Positions 8,977-19,700 of a DNA stretch of 36,307 nucleotides are shown one piece after another (position 1 is the first letter of the stretch; each line of letters begins with the position of its first letter). Source of the DNA: Lineus longissimus (taxonomy: Eukaryota; Nemertea; Pilidiophora; Heteronemertea; Lineidae). Below the pieces are notes generated by a model. That model was not told the DNA's origin. It did not search any database and saw only the letters and a program-made list of their open reading frames with translations. The DNA is taken from assembly GCF_910592395.1 (NCBI RefSeq), contig NW_027020278.1:1-36307 (forward strand), written 5' to 3'. The position numbers and the translations under genes were made by a program.

Positions 8977-9225
8977 CTGAAGTAAAAACTTCGGCATTAT
9001 TCAGTCTAGGTCTTTGACTATCCTCAAATTTTTTGAGCTTCATAAAGCACGGAAGAGAGAAGGAGATATCATGTTAAAGAATGAACCTGAATTATCTCGA
9101 GGATATAGTTAAAACCTGAAGTAAAACTTCGGACATATTGAGATAAGGGCGTTGACCATCCTGAGGACCTTTTCCGCACTTATTTGAGCACGGAAGGGAG
9201 AGGGAGATATTATGTTGATGGGTGA
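8977..9225 (+). repeat. Tandem ~139-bp imperfect duplication in the retrotransposon leader, each with a GAAGT/ACTTC hairpin
   Basis: Unit 1 starts at 8977 and unit 2 at 9116. Both open CTGAAGTAAAA...ACTTCGG, which folds as a 5-bp stem (8979-8992 and 9118-9130), continue through a TTGACYATCCT block and a GAGCA/AAGCACGGAAG block, and finish AGGAGATATCATGTT or its near match. The position is right for a packaging or dimerisation element, but that role is inference. Confidence 0.6.
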
Positions 9226-10602
9226 CTCTCAATGTTTCCGACGAAAAGGGTTTTTTGGGCTTCGGCCTTGGACAGTTTTTGTCCAAGACTAAAGTCTAGT
9301 CATCAACGGGAGTACTATGACTTTTGAGTAGCACGTTTGCCCGGATTCCGTACTTTGCATTCGCCGAGGGGTTTCTTACTTGAACGCCAAAAATCCTAGT
9401 TCAACCTTGTATTTGAAAGTCATCTGAATTTCAGGGTTGAAAAGCTCCCAAACCTTAGTTTTGCCATGTCTGAAGGCTACCTTCGGATTGTAATCGTTTG
9501 ATGCGTGCCAATGCTATAATTATGGGTCTTCGTATGCAGATTCGTATTTGAGTTTGTAATTTGGCCAGAAATTCTTCAGGCCCAAAGTTACAAACTTTGG
9601 TCATTTTCTGTACGTAGTTCCGTAGGCAACGACCGTTTAACCGACATGTAGCACAAACGGTTACTCGCAGAACTTTTCGAAATGCGTACTGTAGTATTTA
9701 CACCCATATCCGCATGCACCAGTTTCGGTCAGGTACATTACTTTTGACTGGGGCTGTTCAACTGTATTTCGCAGACGCATTGTTTTCGCTGTTCTTTCAA
9801 GGTGAAGATTTTGTTTATTTATAACTTCTTCCCGGAATTTCAGGCTTGCATGGTATATTGATTGCCAGATAGGCCATCGTTTTCGACGTAACACGTGTTG
9901 TGTTTACATATTTTGGAATTTGGTTACGCCTAAAAGTTTAGTGCGCGGCCACGGACTTGCATGTCAAATTTCACTTGGGAACGCCTAGATTCGAATTCCC
10001 AGGGCTTAGGTGCGGCGACGTGTTCAATTTCAACCGGTCATTACAAGCATGTGACGCTGTTTTTATAAACGACCTAATGCCAGGTCCTAAGGCCTACACG
10101 CTTCTGTGAACACAACTCTTTTATCAAGAACTTTTTATTGAGAAAGGATTAAGCTGTCGTGGGTTCATAGGCCTTAACTTTCTTGGAACTCTATGTCTAG
10201 CCGGACTTTGGATAATATCCAGAGCGACGTTGAGTTGAAACAAATTTTTGCGCCAACAATAATTTAAAGTGGCTGTCACAACGTCTTCGTTGAATTATAA
10301 CTACCGATGTATTAGTATTGCTTTCGTTCGTTATGAATGAACGTAACCTCCCAGACAAGTATTTTTATTGAAACAATTTTATGGACCACAATTTTAATAG
10401 TTTCGAACGTGAATAGTTCGAAAAGGTGCTATACTTCAATAATGTTTTAAATAACGTTTCGAGTTTAGAATTTCAGTAGTGCCATTCTCAGACTCCTTTT
10501 ACTGTCATTTCAGAGTCTTCTGATATTCTTCTCCAATTTTATTCCAAGTTATTTCGTACAGTTTCAAGGTAAAAATAATTTGTATTTCACTTACAAATCA
10601 TT
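9226..10602 (+). other. Untranslated leader of the retrotransposon
   Basis: About 1.4 kb with no credible ORF, making the full leader about 1.7 kb, long for a Ty3 element. It includes short runs of GTTTCGAA/TTCGAAA-type sequence but nothing I can name. It leads into gag, whose ATG follows AATCATT. Confidence 0.5.
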
Positions 10603-11403
10603 ATGGCGAACCCTAAGCCTGTTCCAATTCCAATTAATTTTGCACCTAAAGAGGTGTTATGCAGTTTAGTTGGGATCGGCGATAAACGCGCCGATTTTAT
10701 AATGCAGAGGAGAGAGGAACGAATGTTATCGTTAGAAATCATGCAACACCTGACCGGGCTTGGAAGGGCGCAGTGGGACGAGTGGGTGGCCGCGGGCATG
10801 ATCTCCTTTACCGCGGACCCTCGCGAACTAGATAGGTTCAATGCTAGTCTTGTGAAGACAACAGGGGAAGCACCTGTTGATCCACAGGATGATCAATTTG
10901 TAGGTTTAGCTTCTGTGGGGAATTTAAATGAAAATGAAGGGGGTAACTCTGATGCACTTGGCGATACCGAGGAAGAGTCTGAGACGGTAGATCTGCTGCG
11001 TGAAGAATGTAGCCGCTTAAAGTGCGAGCTGGCCATGTCCGATAGCGGACAAAAGATTCTCGAGCAAAAAGTCGAGGACCAATCTCGTTTGATTGAGAAA
11101 ACCCTTTCTGAACATCGTTCGGAAATTGAACTTAGGGAGAGGGGTTTCGATGATAGAATTCAAGCAATCCATATTTCTTGTGATGATAACTTGTTGTCAC
11201 AGGCCGAAGATTTTAGAAAACATGTCGCCCATTCTGATGAAAATGCAGCTCGTGCAGTAAAAGAATTGGCGCATTGTAGGACTCAATATGAGGCGGACCG
11301 CCGTCGCCAAAGTGAAGAAATTTTGGCGCTAAATGATAAGCTTCTACGGGCTAAGATGGAGGTGCGCGGTGCGAATGCCGATACCGCCGCACTAACCACC
11401 TAA
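10603..11403 (+). CDS. gag: Gag N-terminal protein with helix-hairpin-helix-like domain and coiled coil, ended by an early stop
   Basis: 266 codons starting MANPKPVPIPINFAPKEVL. Residues about 10-68 read as a helix-hairpin-helix pair: INFAPKEVLCSLVGIGDKRA with GIG at 24-26, then LSLEIMQHLTGLGRAQW with GLG at 52-54, resembling ComEA-like (HhH)2 modules that bind DNA without sequence preference. Residues about 75-125 are acidic; about 128-262 form a long charged heptad region likely to be a coiled coil. The frame halts at TAA (11401-11403), but the same frame beyond it continues with coiled-coil-like sequence, so the stop looks secondary. Capsid and zinc-knuckle parts lie downstream. The HhH assignment is by pattern only. 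Confidence 0.7.
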   Translation: MANPKPVPIPINFAPKEVLCSLVGIGDKRADFIMQRREERMLSLEIMQHLTGLGRAQWDEWVAAGMISFTADPRELDRFNASLVKTTGEAPVDPQDDQFVGLASVGNLNENEGGNSDALGDTEEESETVDLLREECSRLKCELAMSDSGQKILEQKVEDQSRLIEKTLSEHRSEIELRERGFDDRIQAIHISCDDNLLSQAEDFRKHVAHSDENAARAVKELAHCRTQYEADRRRQSEEILALNDKLLRAKMEVRGANADTAALTT

Positions 11404-12231
11404 AATTTCAGTCTACGTAGGGATAATGAAGACTTGGGCTACAGAATTAAGGTACTCGAGTTGCAAATAAACGGTTCGGGTAAACCCATGTCTCACGAGT
11501 TCCGTCATGATAGCGGCGGTGAAGACGCTGCAGACGCTGAAGCCGGCGTAGGCAGTTTGCTTTCTCCGCCTTTGATAACAGAGCTAGGCCTACCCGCCGT
11601 GATCGCGGTCGCACTGGCAAGCGTTCCGAAAAAAGCCCGAAACATGAAAAAGGATCTGACAGGATCCAACATTCCTCAAGCCAGTATAACGGTAAACCTA
11701 AGGCGTCGCATAGGCCTAAATCAAGTTATAGATCTGTTTCGCCTGCTAAAGCTAAGGGGAAGGTTGCGGACCGTCATGGCCGCAAGCGTCGAGTAGTTTC
11801 TTCAGATGCCACGACGTCACCATCTGACGTCACCACTGACTCTTCTAGTGATTCCATAGCATCGTCGTTTCCGTCATCTGATACCGAATCTAATTCGTCT
11901 TCTGATGAAGGGCGGAGACGCGATAGGAAACATAAGCATTCGCATAAGAAGCGGACTAGAAGTCCGATATTACCTAAGATGCAAACTTTTTCTGGGGATA
12001 AGAAAGATAACTGGGAAGCGTTCGTACTGCAGTATGAGCGCATCGCCAAGGAGGCACATTGGAAAGACGGCAAGAAATTGCGCAATCTATACAAGCGTTT
12101 GTCGGGCAACGCGTCTTTGTATGCGAATAAAATCAAGGTGTCCGGCTATAAAGACCACAACAAAATGGCTACATTTTTAAAAAGCTTTTCATATCCTGTT
12201 TCAAATGTCTGAATTTAAATTGAAATATTTG
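11404..12231 (+). pseudogene. gag: Middle of gag: Arg/Ser-rich linker and start of capsid, frame-shifted
   Basis: From 11404 the original gag frame stays open (NEDLGYRIKVLELQI). A second frame opens after the TGA at 11538-11540, so a frame switch must lie between about 11541 and 11580. The new frame reads an Arg/Ser/Lys-rich tract (TRRDRGRTGKRSEKS..., then many Ser and Asp) to KKRTRSPILPKMQTFSGDKKDNWEAF, a typical start of a Ty3 capsid domain (W in NWEAF). From about 12146 the sequence no longer looks like capsid, and it stops at 12210-12212 just before the Harbinger terminus. Confidence 0.65.
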
Positions 12232-12395
12232 GGGCCCGGTTTCTCAAAGAATCTTAAGTCTGTTTTGGTGACTTAAGTATGAGAATTTCTTAAGTTTTGT
12301 CTTAAGTTGATTCACAAGAATCTTAACTCGCCTAGCCGACTTAAGTACCCCAAAAACTTAAGCACGGTAGCTACCGTACTTAAGTCGGAATTAAG
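12232..12395. promoter_or_regulatory. Left Harbinger terminus: TIR plus cluster of CTTAAG motifs
   Basis: Seven perfect copies of the palindrome CTTAAG, and one near match, occur within about 160 bp of the left end, many as ACTTAAGT or TCTTAAGT. Repeated subterminal motifs are usual binding sites for the Myb-like protein and transposase of Harbinger elements; that function is inferred here. Confidence 0.7.
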
Positions 12396-12403
12396 GACAC
12401 AAA

Positions 12404-14970
12404 ATGGCGGAAATTCGCCGGCACAACCGGCCTGTCCTTCGATATTTGATGGCCCGAGGCCCAGAAAGACGACTCGTAGACCATCAAAACCCCTTGGAGA
12501 AGTACTCCGCCAAGGGGGTGAAAGACGGATATCGTTTCCTGCCCGACACAATAATGGTCTTCGTTGAGGTATTCGGCCCAAAGTTGACGCGTCCGACCGA
12601 CCGTGGCCATGGCCTGTCATACTACAAATTTGCGTGTGTCTCCGTTTCCTTGCTTGCGGGTCCTTCCAAATAATGGTCGGGGATGGAGATGGACTGTCAA
12701 AAAGTTCCGTGTGCCGTATCGTGAAGGCCGCCATGAATGAAATAATCAAATATATGAGCGAAATCATAAAATTTCCGAGGGGCGACGAAGCCACAGGAAC
12801 TAAGAAGCGCTTCTTGGCAGTTGCAGGTATGTATCAGTTCCCATCTCATGTGCTCCTCGCCCACTACTATTTATAGTGCTCCAATCAGCAAAATGAATGA
12901 CAAAATCGATAGGTGAACATGCATATTAAGCTGGTCAAACTTCTCCAATCAGCAAACGGTGAATGAAGAAATCGCTGTTGGTAACCGTGAATATTTTAAC
13001 AGGTCAAGGACAGGTCAAACTTCATCAGCTGTTTTTTTTCATCACACACATGCATGACATGTGTCGTGTGTCATCATGGAAGCGAAACTGCGTGGTTCAA
13101 TGCTGTTGTTTGTTTATTGAAAACCGGCTGTTAGATTGCTGGAAACTTTATAATCATGTGAAGGTATCTATGCAGCCATCTATTCTAATGAATACTCGCA
13201 TCCGCGCCACTGTGACTGTGCAGTTGAGTTGATCGAGTGCAGACTGTTGTCGACTGTGACTGTACGTAGTGTTGCATGTTGTTGTGTGCTTGTGTGTCCA
13301 CCAATGACCATCATCCATGGCATGTACAGCCTACACTACTGCTGTATGGATTGTTGGTCAGTCAGGTCTGGCCTATACTCGATCATGAGTATGCAGTATG
13401 TTCTATACTTTTCTTGTACCAATATCATCCCTCCATACATTGCATACTGCATCCATAAAAATGCCCTCAACTCACTGAGTGAGGTGGATGTCGACCAGGG
13501 CGGGGCGCAGTCGGGGAATGATATAGTTAGTTAGGCCTAATACAGGTCAGTTTGTGTGTTGCCTAATGGTTCTTCCACTTTGATTTTAGGTTTCCCTAAC
13601 GTAATCGGTGCTTTGGACTGCACACAGATAAAGATTCAAGCCCCATCTCAATTTGAGGATGTTTATGTCTGTCGCAAATCCATTCACAGCATCAATGTTC
13701 AGGTAAGCATGTGTGAATAGAACACTTTCAAAAGTCAGTTGGTAGCCCTGCCTAGTAACGAAATGTGCACATAATGTCTGTAGGCCTACACCAAAGTACA
13801 ATAAACATGCATTGCATTTATTACCAGATGACCGGCTGGCTGGCTTTTTTATTTAGTCATCTTGGAACGAGATCAGGTTCACTTTCAAAGCCTGGCTCAT
13901 TGGAGGCCTGATCTAGTTTAAGAGATTGCATGTCCATCTGAAATATGAATATCCTGATTCCTGGCATAGTATGAATTAAAATCATTGCTAAGTATGAAAA
14001 ATTTTGAAAGTACAGTGTTTCTGCCAGAAAAAAATTCAAGAGGGGGAACCAAAGCCCAAATTCCTGGTCGAAAGAGCAAATTTTGGCTGTTTTTCGGACA
14101 ATCTTGGCAGTTGCCCCCCCCCCCGGCAGAAACCCAGAAATAATATTTCAATTTCCACTTTTTGGTATTGCAGATGATATGTGATGCTGATCGCATTGCC
14201 ACAAACCTTGTAGCCAAATGGCCGGGAAGTGTTCACGACAGTCGAATATTCAAGGTGTCGTCCATTGGCCGAGAACTTGCTAACCAAGGTAATTCAGACA
14301 TGTGTGATACCCACTAAAAACAAGTAATTTAATAGATAGATAAATAATTTAATTGGAACTTTATCAACATTTATAACTAACATACATGTAGTAGAAAAGA
14401 AATTATCACATAGGCATACTACTGGATCAACAGTATCATGCTTATTTGAAAAATATATAATATATAAACGAGAAACCCCATGTTATGTATAAAATGACAA
14501 AAAAACATTGATATTCTCATATTCAATAAATTAGTATAAAATTCATTCATTTTGAAAAAAATTATTACATTTACAATATTGTATTTACAATTTCAACTCC
14601 ACATGATGGATTCCTTTTGGGAGACAAAGGTTATGCACTTGAACCGTACCTGATGACACCTTATCGGAATCCAACACCTGAAGAAGCCAGATACAATGCC
14701 GCCCAAGCACGAACCAGGACACGAGTTGAGCAGGCCTTTGGCATTTTAAAGAGGCGGTTCCATTGCTTGCACGATGAAATTCGGCTGGTCCCAGAACAGG
14801 CCTGTAAAGTGATAGTCTGCTGTGTAATCCTCAACAACATTGCACTGAAGCGGCAGGATGTGATGGAGCCACTTTTGGAGAATCAATATAACCTTGATCC
14901 CATTGATGACGATACTGTAACTGGAAGGGTTGTAAGAGATCATTTGCGTGATACCTCCTTTCATTTCTGA
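12404..14970 (+). pseudogene. HARBI1-like PIF/Harbinger DDE transposase (four exons, two lesions)
   Basis: Exons: 12404-12826, 13590-13702, 14174-14288 and 14609-14970. Exon 1 encodes the helical N-terminus and the helix-turn-helix (FQIMVGDGDGLSKSSVCRIV). Exon 2 has FPNVIGALDCTQIKI, with the first catalytic Asp. Exon 3 has WPGSVHDSRIF, the second Asp. Exon 4 has LLGDKGYALEPYLMTPYRNP and RTRVEQAFGILKRRF, the catalytic Glu. Phases agree at every junction if two lesions are allowed for: a surplus GT in GCGTGTGTCTCC (12634-12639) shifts exon 1 between its two halves, and the expected AG before exon 4 is TG at 14607-14608. Without these the coding length would be about 336 codons, near the usual size for the family. 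All three acidic residues remain. It probably cannot make a full enzyme as it stands, unless a TG acceptor is tolerated and GT number varies. Confidence 0.85.
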
Positions 14971-15563
14971 TTGTGCAAGCATGCAAGTGTTTTTTATGAT
15001 ATTTTAAGAGGAAACCTAAGTGAGTTGGCCATAAAATTGCATTTAAAAGAATACATGTGTTAGGGGCAAAATCCGTGTGCTATGTGAATCTATGCCTTTT
15101 ATAGGTACAAAAAATAGTATTCAAAACTTTGGTTCATAGATCTTGTACTGTTTGGCATGTTTGATATTTGTACTTTTTGTGGCAAATTTGGATGTTTTTG
15201 ATAGAATGTCTGACAGATCAGGGCCCGGTTGCACAGTCAGCATTAGGTTAACAACAACTTAAAGGCCATATATCAAGGTATTTTGCCATTTTCTGCTGTA
15301 AGACGATTTCAAAAGTGTACCTAACACTTTATACAATACAGAAAACCAAATGCAATTAGCTCCATCCATTTTGAAGATATAGCCAATTATGTGTTTGACA
15401 ACTTGATTACCTAATCAGGCTAGCAACTGGCTTGTTAGAGCCAGGCGGCGGGTTCAGCAAAAGTTGTGATGTAGATCAGGTTATCTGTACATGTCCTGCA
15501 ATCATAAAAGCAGGAGGGCCTTAATTAATTATGCACACCTGGAAGTAATGTGTTTCATTCACT

Positions 15564-15869
15564 ATGGTGTATTGTGTGGCTCCGAATTATGTCAAGGCTA
15601 GCACAAAGAACAATCGAATGACGGATGGGACCCATTTTCATGAATTTCCAAAGCCAGTTGAACGAGAGAGGAGGAAGCTGTGGATTCGGAAGTGCAAACG
15701 TTTGGAGTGTTGGAAGCCTGGGCCTTCGGCCAAACTTTGCAGTGATCACTTTGTCGATACGGATTATCACATGAAGCCGGATAACTGCATCCAACTGAAT
15801 ATTAAATGCCACTTGTTAAAAACAGCTGTTCCAACCATGTCAATTGCATTTAATGCCCGAGGCTGCTGA
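15564..15869 (+). CDS. THAP-domain protein, 101 aa, with a replaced zinc ligand
   Basis: Starts MVYCVAPNYVKASTKNNRM, then FHEFPKPVERERRKLWIRKC and GPSAKLCSDHF. This is a THAP zinc finger: C4, conserved Pro, HEFP, W40, and the C59-x2-H62 pair. The second ligand, expected at residue 9, is Tyr (TAT) where Cys is normal, so zinc binding should be impaired. The ORF ends 38 residues after the CDHF-type motif, too short for a transposase catalytic domain. It sits inside a 1.33-kb TIR element, so it is probably the remnant DNA-binding end of a THAP transposase, or a stand-alone competitor of one. No splice site after it is obvious. Confidence 0.72.
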   Translation: MVYCVAPNYVKASTKNNRMTDGTHFHEFPKPVERERRKLWIRKCKRLECWKPGPSAKLCSDHFVDTDYHMKPDNCIQLNIKCHLLKTAVPTMSIAFNARGC

Positions 15870-16520
15870 GGTCGGTTGTTATACATAATGTGTAGGCCCT
15901 ATTGGGGCCTGTGATACCGCATAGTGTCTTCTTGTGTTCCAGCCATAGCAAGGTGACAGCGACACAGGTCAGTGTCAGTGACAGCCACTGTCAATGACAG
16001 ATTATTGTCATCTGACATCTAGGCCTATCTAACGTTGCACGGCATTATATCGTCACGTCAAGATGATTGTGCATAATACCGTCACTTTTCAATAGTAGTT
16101 CAGCGTCATAACATAACTGGCGATACAACACTGACGAGGCGAAACAATATTGTGCAACATTAGTCTGTTCAAAAATCATACATGTTATGCATCAGCAACC
16201 GTCTATCAATGTCTTCTTTGCTATATCGGCAGGTCTGCCATGCAAATTGATTAACCACAAATTCTAATCACTTTCGTCCGAATGATCACTCTCATTATGA
16301 TCTAGTGATATTAATGGCTCGAACATGTACGGCTCAACGTTTAAATATCCTTCTGTATCGACCAAGTGCTAATGCTTGATTTAAAATCTCACTTATGTAG
16401 CAGTTGAATATCATCGACTTGGAAATTTTAACAGTAATCCTTAATATAATACCATTTTAATTGATAACTCTAGTCTTACATTAGTGAGATTTTAAAGCCA
16501 GCATCAGCGCTAACGTTGGT
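15870..16520. other. Non-coding part of the nested THAP element
   Basis: No ORF with recognisable features. A short cluster of TGACAG/CTGTCA motifs lies at about 15952-16015. Confidence 0.4.
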
Positions 16521-16626
16521 GTTAACCTAACACTGATTGAGCAACTGGGCCCATAGTCATAGTCAGTTTTTCCTAGTTACTATAATCAGGTGAAGATGGA
16601 GGACAAAAGTAGAAGTTGGTCGCTTA

Positions 16627-16767
16627 GGCAGACGTTACATAGATAGGAAAAATGAGGGCCTAACTAACAGGGCTCATTGAAATACCTTGTTAATTCTTCG
16701 GTTCACGGGTGAATCGTAAAGCATGAGGCGTGAGGAGTGAAGCGTGAAGCTCTATGTAACGTCTGCC
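16627..16767. mobile_element. 141-bp MITE with TTA target duplication
   Basis: The outer ends read GGCAGACGTTACATAG and its exact complement (16627-16642 and 16752-16767) and are flanked on both sides by TTA (16624-16626, 16768-16770). A 3-bp TWA duplication is the PIF/Harbinger pattern, so this is probably a non-autonomous Harbinger relative. It lies just downstream of the Myb gene's stop codon. Confidence 0.75.
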
Positions 16768-16799
16768 TTAGGGGCATGAAAACTTGATTGACTGCAGAT

Positions 16800-19700
16800 T
16801 TAATCCTTATGCAGTTTAGCCATTTTTAGCTTGATGTAATCAGTTTTAAGGCCAACAAGAGCTATCTGACAGTCAATCAACTTTTGTTGCTGCTGTGCTG
16901 CCAACTTCTCCTCTTGCATGACCTCGTAGGAAAGATTTTCAAGGTCTTCCTTAGATCTTTTCGGCTTTGGTGGCTTGACCGAGGCTTTCAGCAGATTGGC
17001 AAGTTCTGCCTTGTTCATGTTCTTGTCAATGTTAGTGCTGGGGCAGCTGGCTGATCCTGCTACCCTCTTGCATGTGGACATTGGTTCAAGAGGGGCACTT
17101 CCTAGGGCTGCTGAAGGCTTGGAGGACATACTAGTTATAGTAGAGCTAGGAAGAACAGCTGCAATTCCTCCTGCAGAAGTCTCAGCATCAGCTGATTGTA
17201 ATGGTAGTCGGAAGTCAAACACGACATTCTTGTGTTCATCTTGCGTCACTGCTGTCCATGCTGAAAGTAGTTAAAGATGTGTAGAAATATGGTTCAACAT
17301 CAATACATGACATTAGTTTTGCAATGATTAAAACTGTCAAAAGTTGCTATGTTATATCAATCTAAAATGATTTTTTTTAGATCGCTTAATTCCGCTCAGC
17401 TGACGTTTACTATTCAGTGAAATGAGTCGCTGTGCCTTTTATCTTGATGTGTGATGTGAACAATTTGTTGGGGAATTTTGATTGGGGGGCCTACTGTATG
17501 TTTTCTGGCATGTCCAAATAAGGGAGGTTGAGAATAACGACTTATCGCGGACACTTATCGTGTAAAACTGTAGAAAGAGGACAAAATTTGTGTACATATG
17601 CATCTGGATGTACGTATAAGTTTCCGTGATAAGTGACTGATCTCAACCTCCCTAATCTTATCAAATCAACCTAATACATGCATGTACCTATCTCGGAGTC
17701 GAACCCACTAATAAGGCCCTTGATGCTCGGATCACCTTCTCTCATGGTGTAGTAGGCCTCTTCAGCATCAGTTGGTGGTGGTTGACGTCCCCCACCACCA
17801 GTGGCTGGATGACGCATTTCGTCCATTTTTGCCCGTGCTGAAAATGAATGAAAACAACTTATTTATTTCAGCTATTAAATGCAATACAGTCCTGATCATT
17901 TTAATCATATCAACCTCCTACATTCCTAAGATATTTTGCAAACTAATAGATAAACTAAATGACCAATAACATAAATGCAAGTATTTTCGTAAGGGTATGC
18001 CTACATGCAGGCCTTGATAAGGATTCTATTATTGTCAAAATGTTTTCATGTGGTATTGATAGTTAGCATGGTTAGTAGGCCTTCACTTTTACCTTTCTCT
18101 TTACTGGTATTGGAACAGGGCCTTATCTGACTTTTTGCAAAATGTTGGTGCTTTCTACTGAAGTCTTAACCCTACAGCTGCGTGAACTGAACTCTTGACT
18201 TCTGATACATAATCATTTTTTGTGAGAATGGTAAAATGACTTACCTCCATGCTTTATATTCTTGTACTTTTTTTCACATTCTGCACTTGTGCGCACCACT
18301 ACTCCTGCAGCGCTGTACGTAAAATGATATTTCGAAACAGTTCAAGTTCAAATTTGAACTAAGATGTAAGAATGATGCTAAAAGTAACATCACACAACAA
18401 AAAAGTGCATTGCCATTGACATTTTAAAAATATCAATATTGCAGTACTAAATTGCAATACCTGGGCCATGATGCCTTATTTGATGATTATAACCGTAGTA
18501 GGCCTACTTAGCAAAACTTCAGTTCCTATATCACTTTGAAATTATCTTGTATCAGCCACTGGACTGTTCTTCTTGTGTTCATATTTTCATTTTAAAGGGA
18601 CTCTGTAGACAGCAAGGTGGGCAAGATGAAGTTTAAATTAGTCGGGTCTCTCACATCTCGAAGTACATCGAAATCTTCGATCATGCTTGTACGCCGAATA
18701 TATTCATATATATTAAACATGACCCAGTTTGAACTACAGTGGACACCTCCCTTAGTGGACACCTCTCTATTGAGGATAACCTCTCCATCAAGGACACTAG
18801 TTTTGTTCACAAAGTGGTTGTTTCCATTACATTTGACCTTTTTAATCAGGCACCTCTCAAGTAAGGACAGCACTCATTGCCAGTCCTAAGGGTGCCCTGA
18901 ATAATAGAGGTACTGTACTTAAGATCAAGATGACCAATTTAAACTTTTTGGCACTTTGCTCCTGCCTAAATAGTCCCCATTTCTAAAATGTTGATAAACA
19001 GATATGATGATGGCATTGTCATTGATCTTGTCAACTCTAGTCTAAAGCATTGATGCACTTGTCATAAATCTTTAACTGTATTAATATTTACACTTTACAG
19101 TGAGAGAAATATTATTTTATCATTATATTGATTGATTGTTATCAAAACTCATGTTTTTATTGTTCTTATTTCATATCTGAAATCTTTTCTACGACTGTGA
19201 CCAATTAGTATAGGGGGATTCCCCAAACGCTGAGTCACACAGCAGCTGCGCTTATCTACATAATACATGCTAATGGTGACCTGATTTCCTTCTATTGGCT
19301 GAAATCGTCACACCTCCCAACCACACCTCCAAACGATCTCAAAATTAATGTTTGTTTTCTTTCGGAAATGATGTGCGATTCTGTTCGATTTCACAGCAAA
19401 AATAGGCAGTATCGTGTCTGTTTAAGGCGTGGCGAAATTTGAACTTTGGGGACACACAAATTTCGGGGTAAGGCGAGTGCATTTAGGGAAGTTTTTCAGT
19501 CGGATTGTGAGTGTCTACCATGCATCGCATGCATGCATGCATGGTGAAGCAGACGACACAACAACATTGAGTCCGTGCACCACGGGCACAAATCTTTAGC
19601 ACAAAGTTTGCCCGGTGAACATCACCCCCAGTCAAGTTGTAATATTTGTACTATGCCAGGCATGAATAACTTATTGATTTATTGGTCAACCAGCCGTGTG

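Larger units (their letters stand above)
15221..16552 (+). mobile_element. Nested 1.33-kb TIR element carrying a THAP ORF
   Basis: Its ends are imperfect inverted repeats of about 38 bp (27 of the first 32 match): GGGCCCGGTTGCACAGTCAG at 15221 and its counterpart ending ...GCAACTGGGCCC at 16552, both leading into AGGTTAACAMCAAC. The first six bases equal those of the host Harbinger TIR but the rest differs. I found no convincing target duplication. It lies downstream of the transposase stop and upstream of the Myb gene 3' end. The superfamily is uncertain. Confidence 0.7.

Noticed and set aside
14016-14137. Small TIR element in transposase intron 2 (GTTTCTGCC...GGCAGAAAC)
   Set aside because: Only about 10-12 bp of terminal match around an 11-C run and no target duplication; too weak to call.
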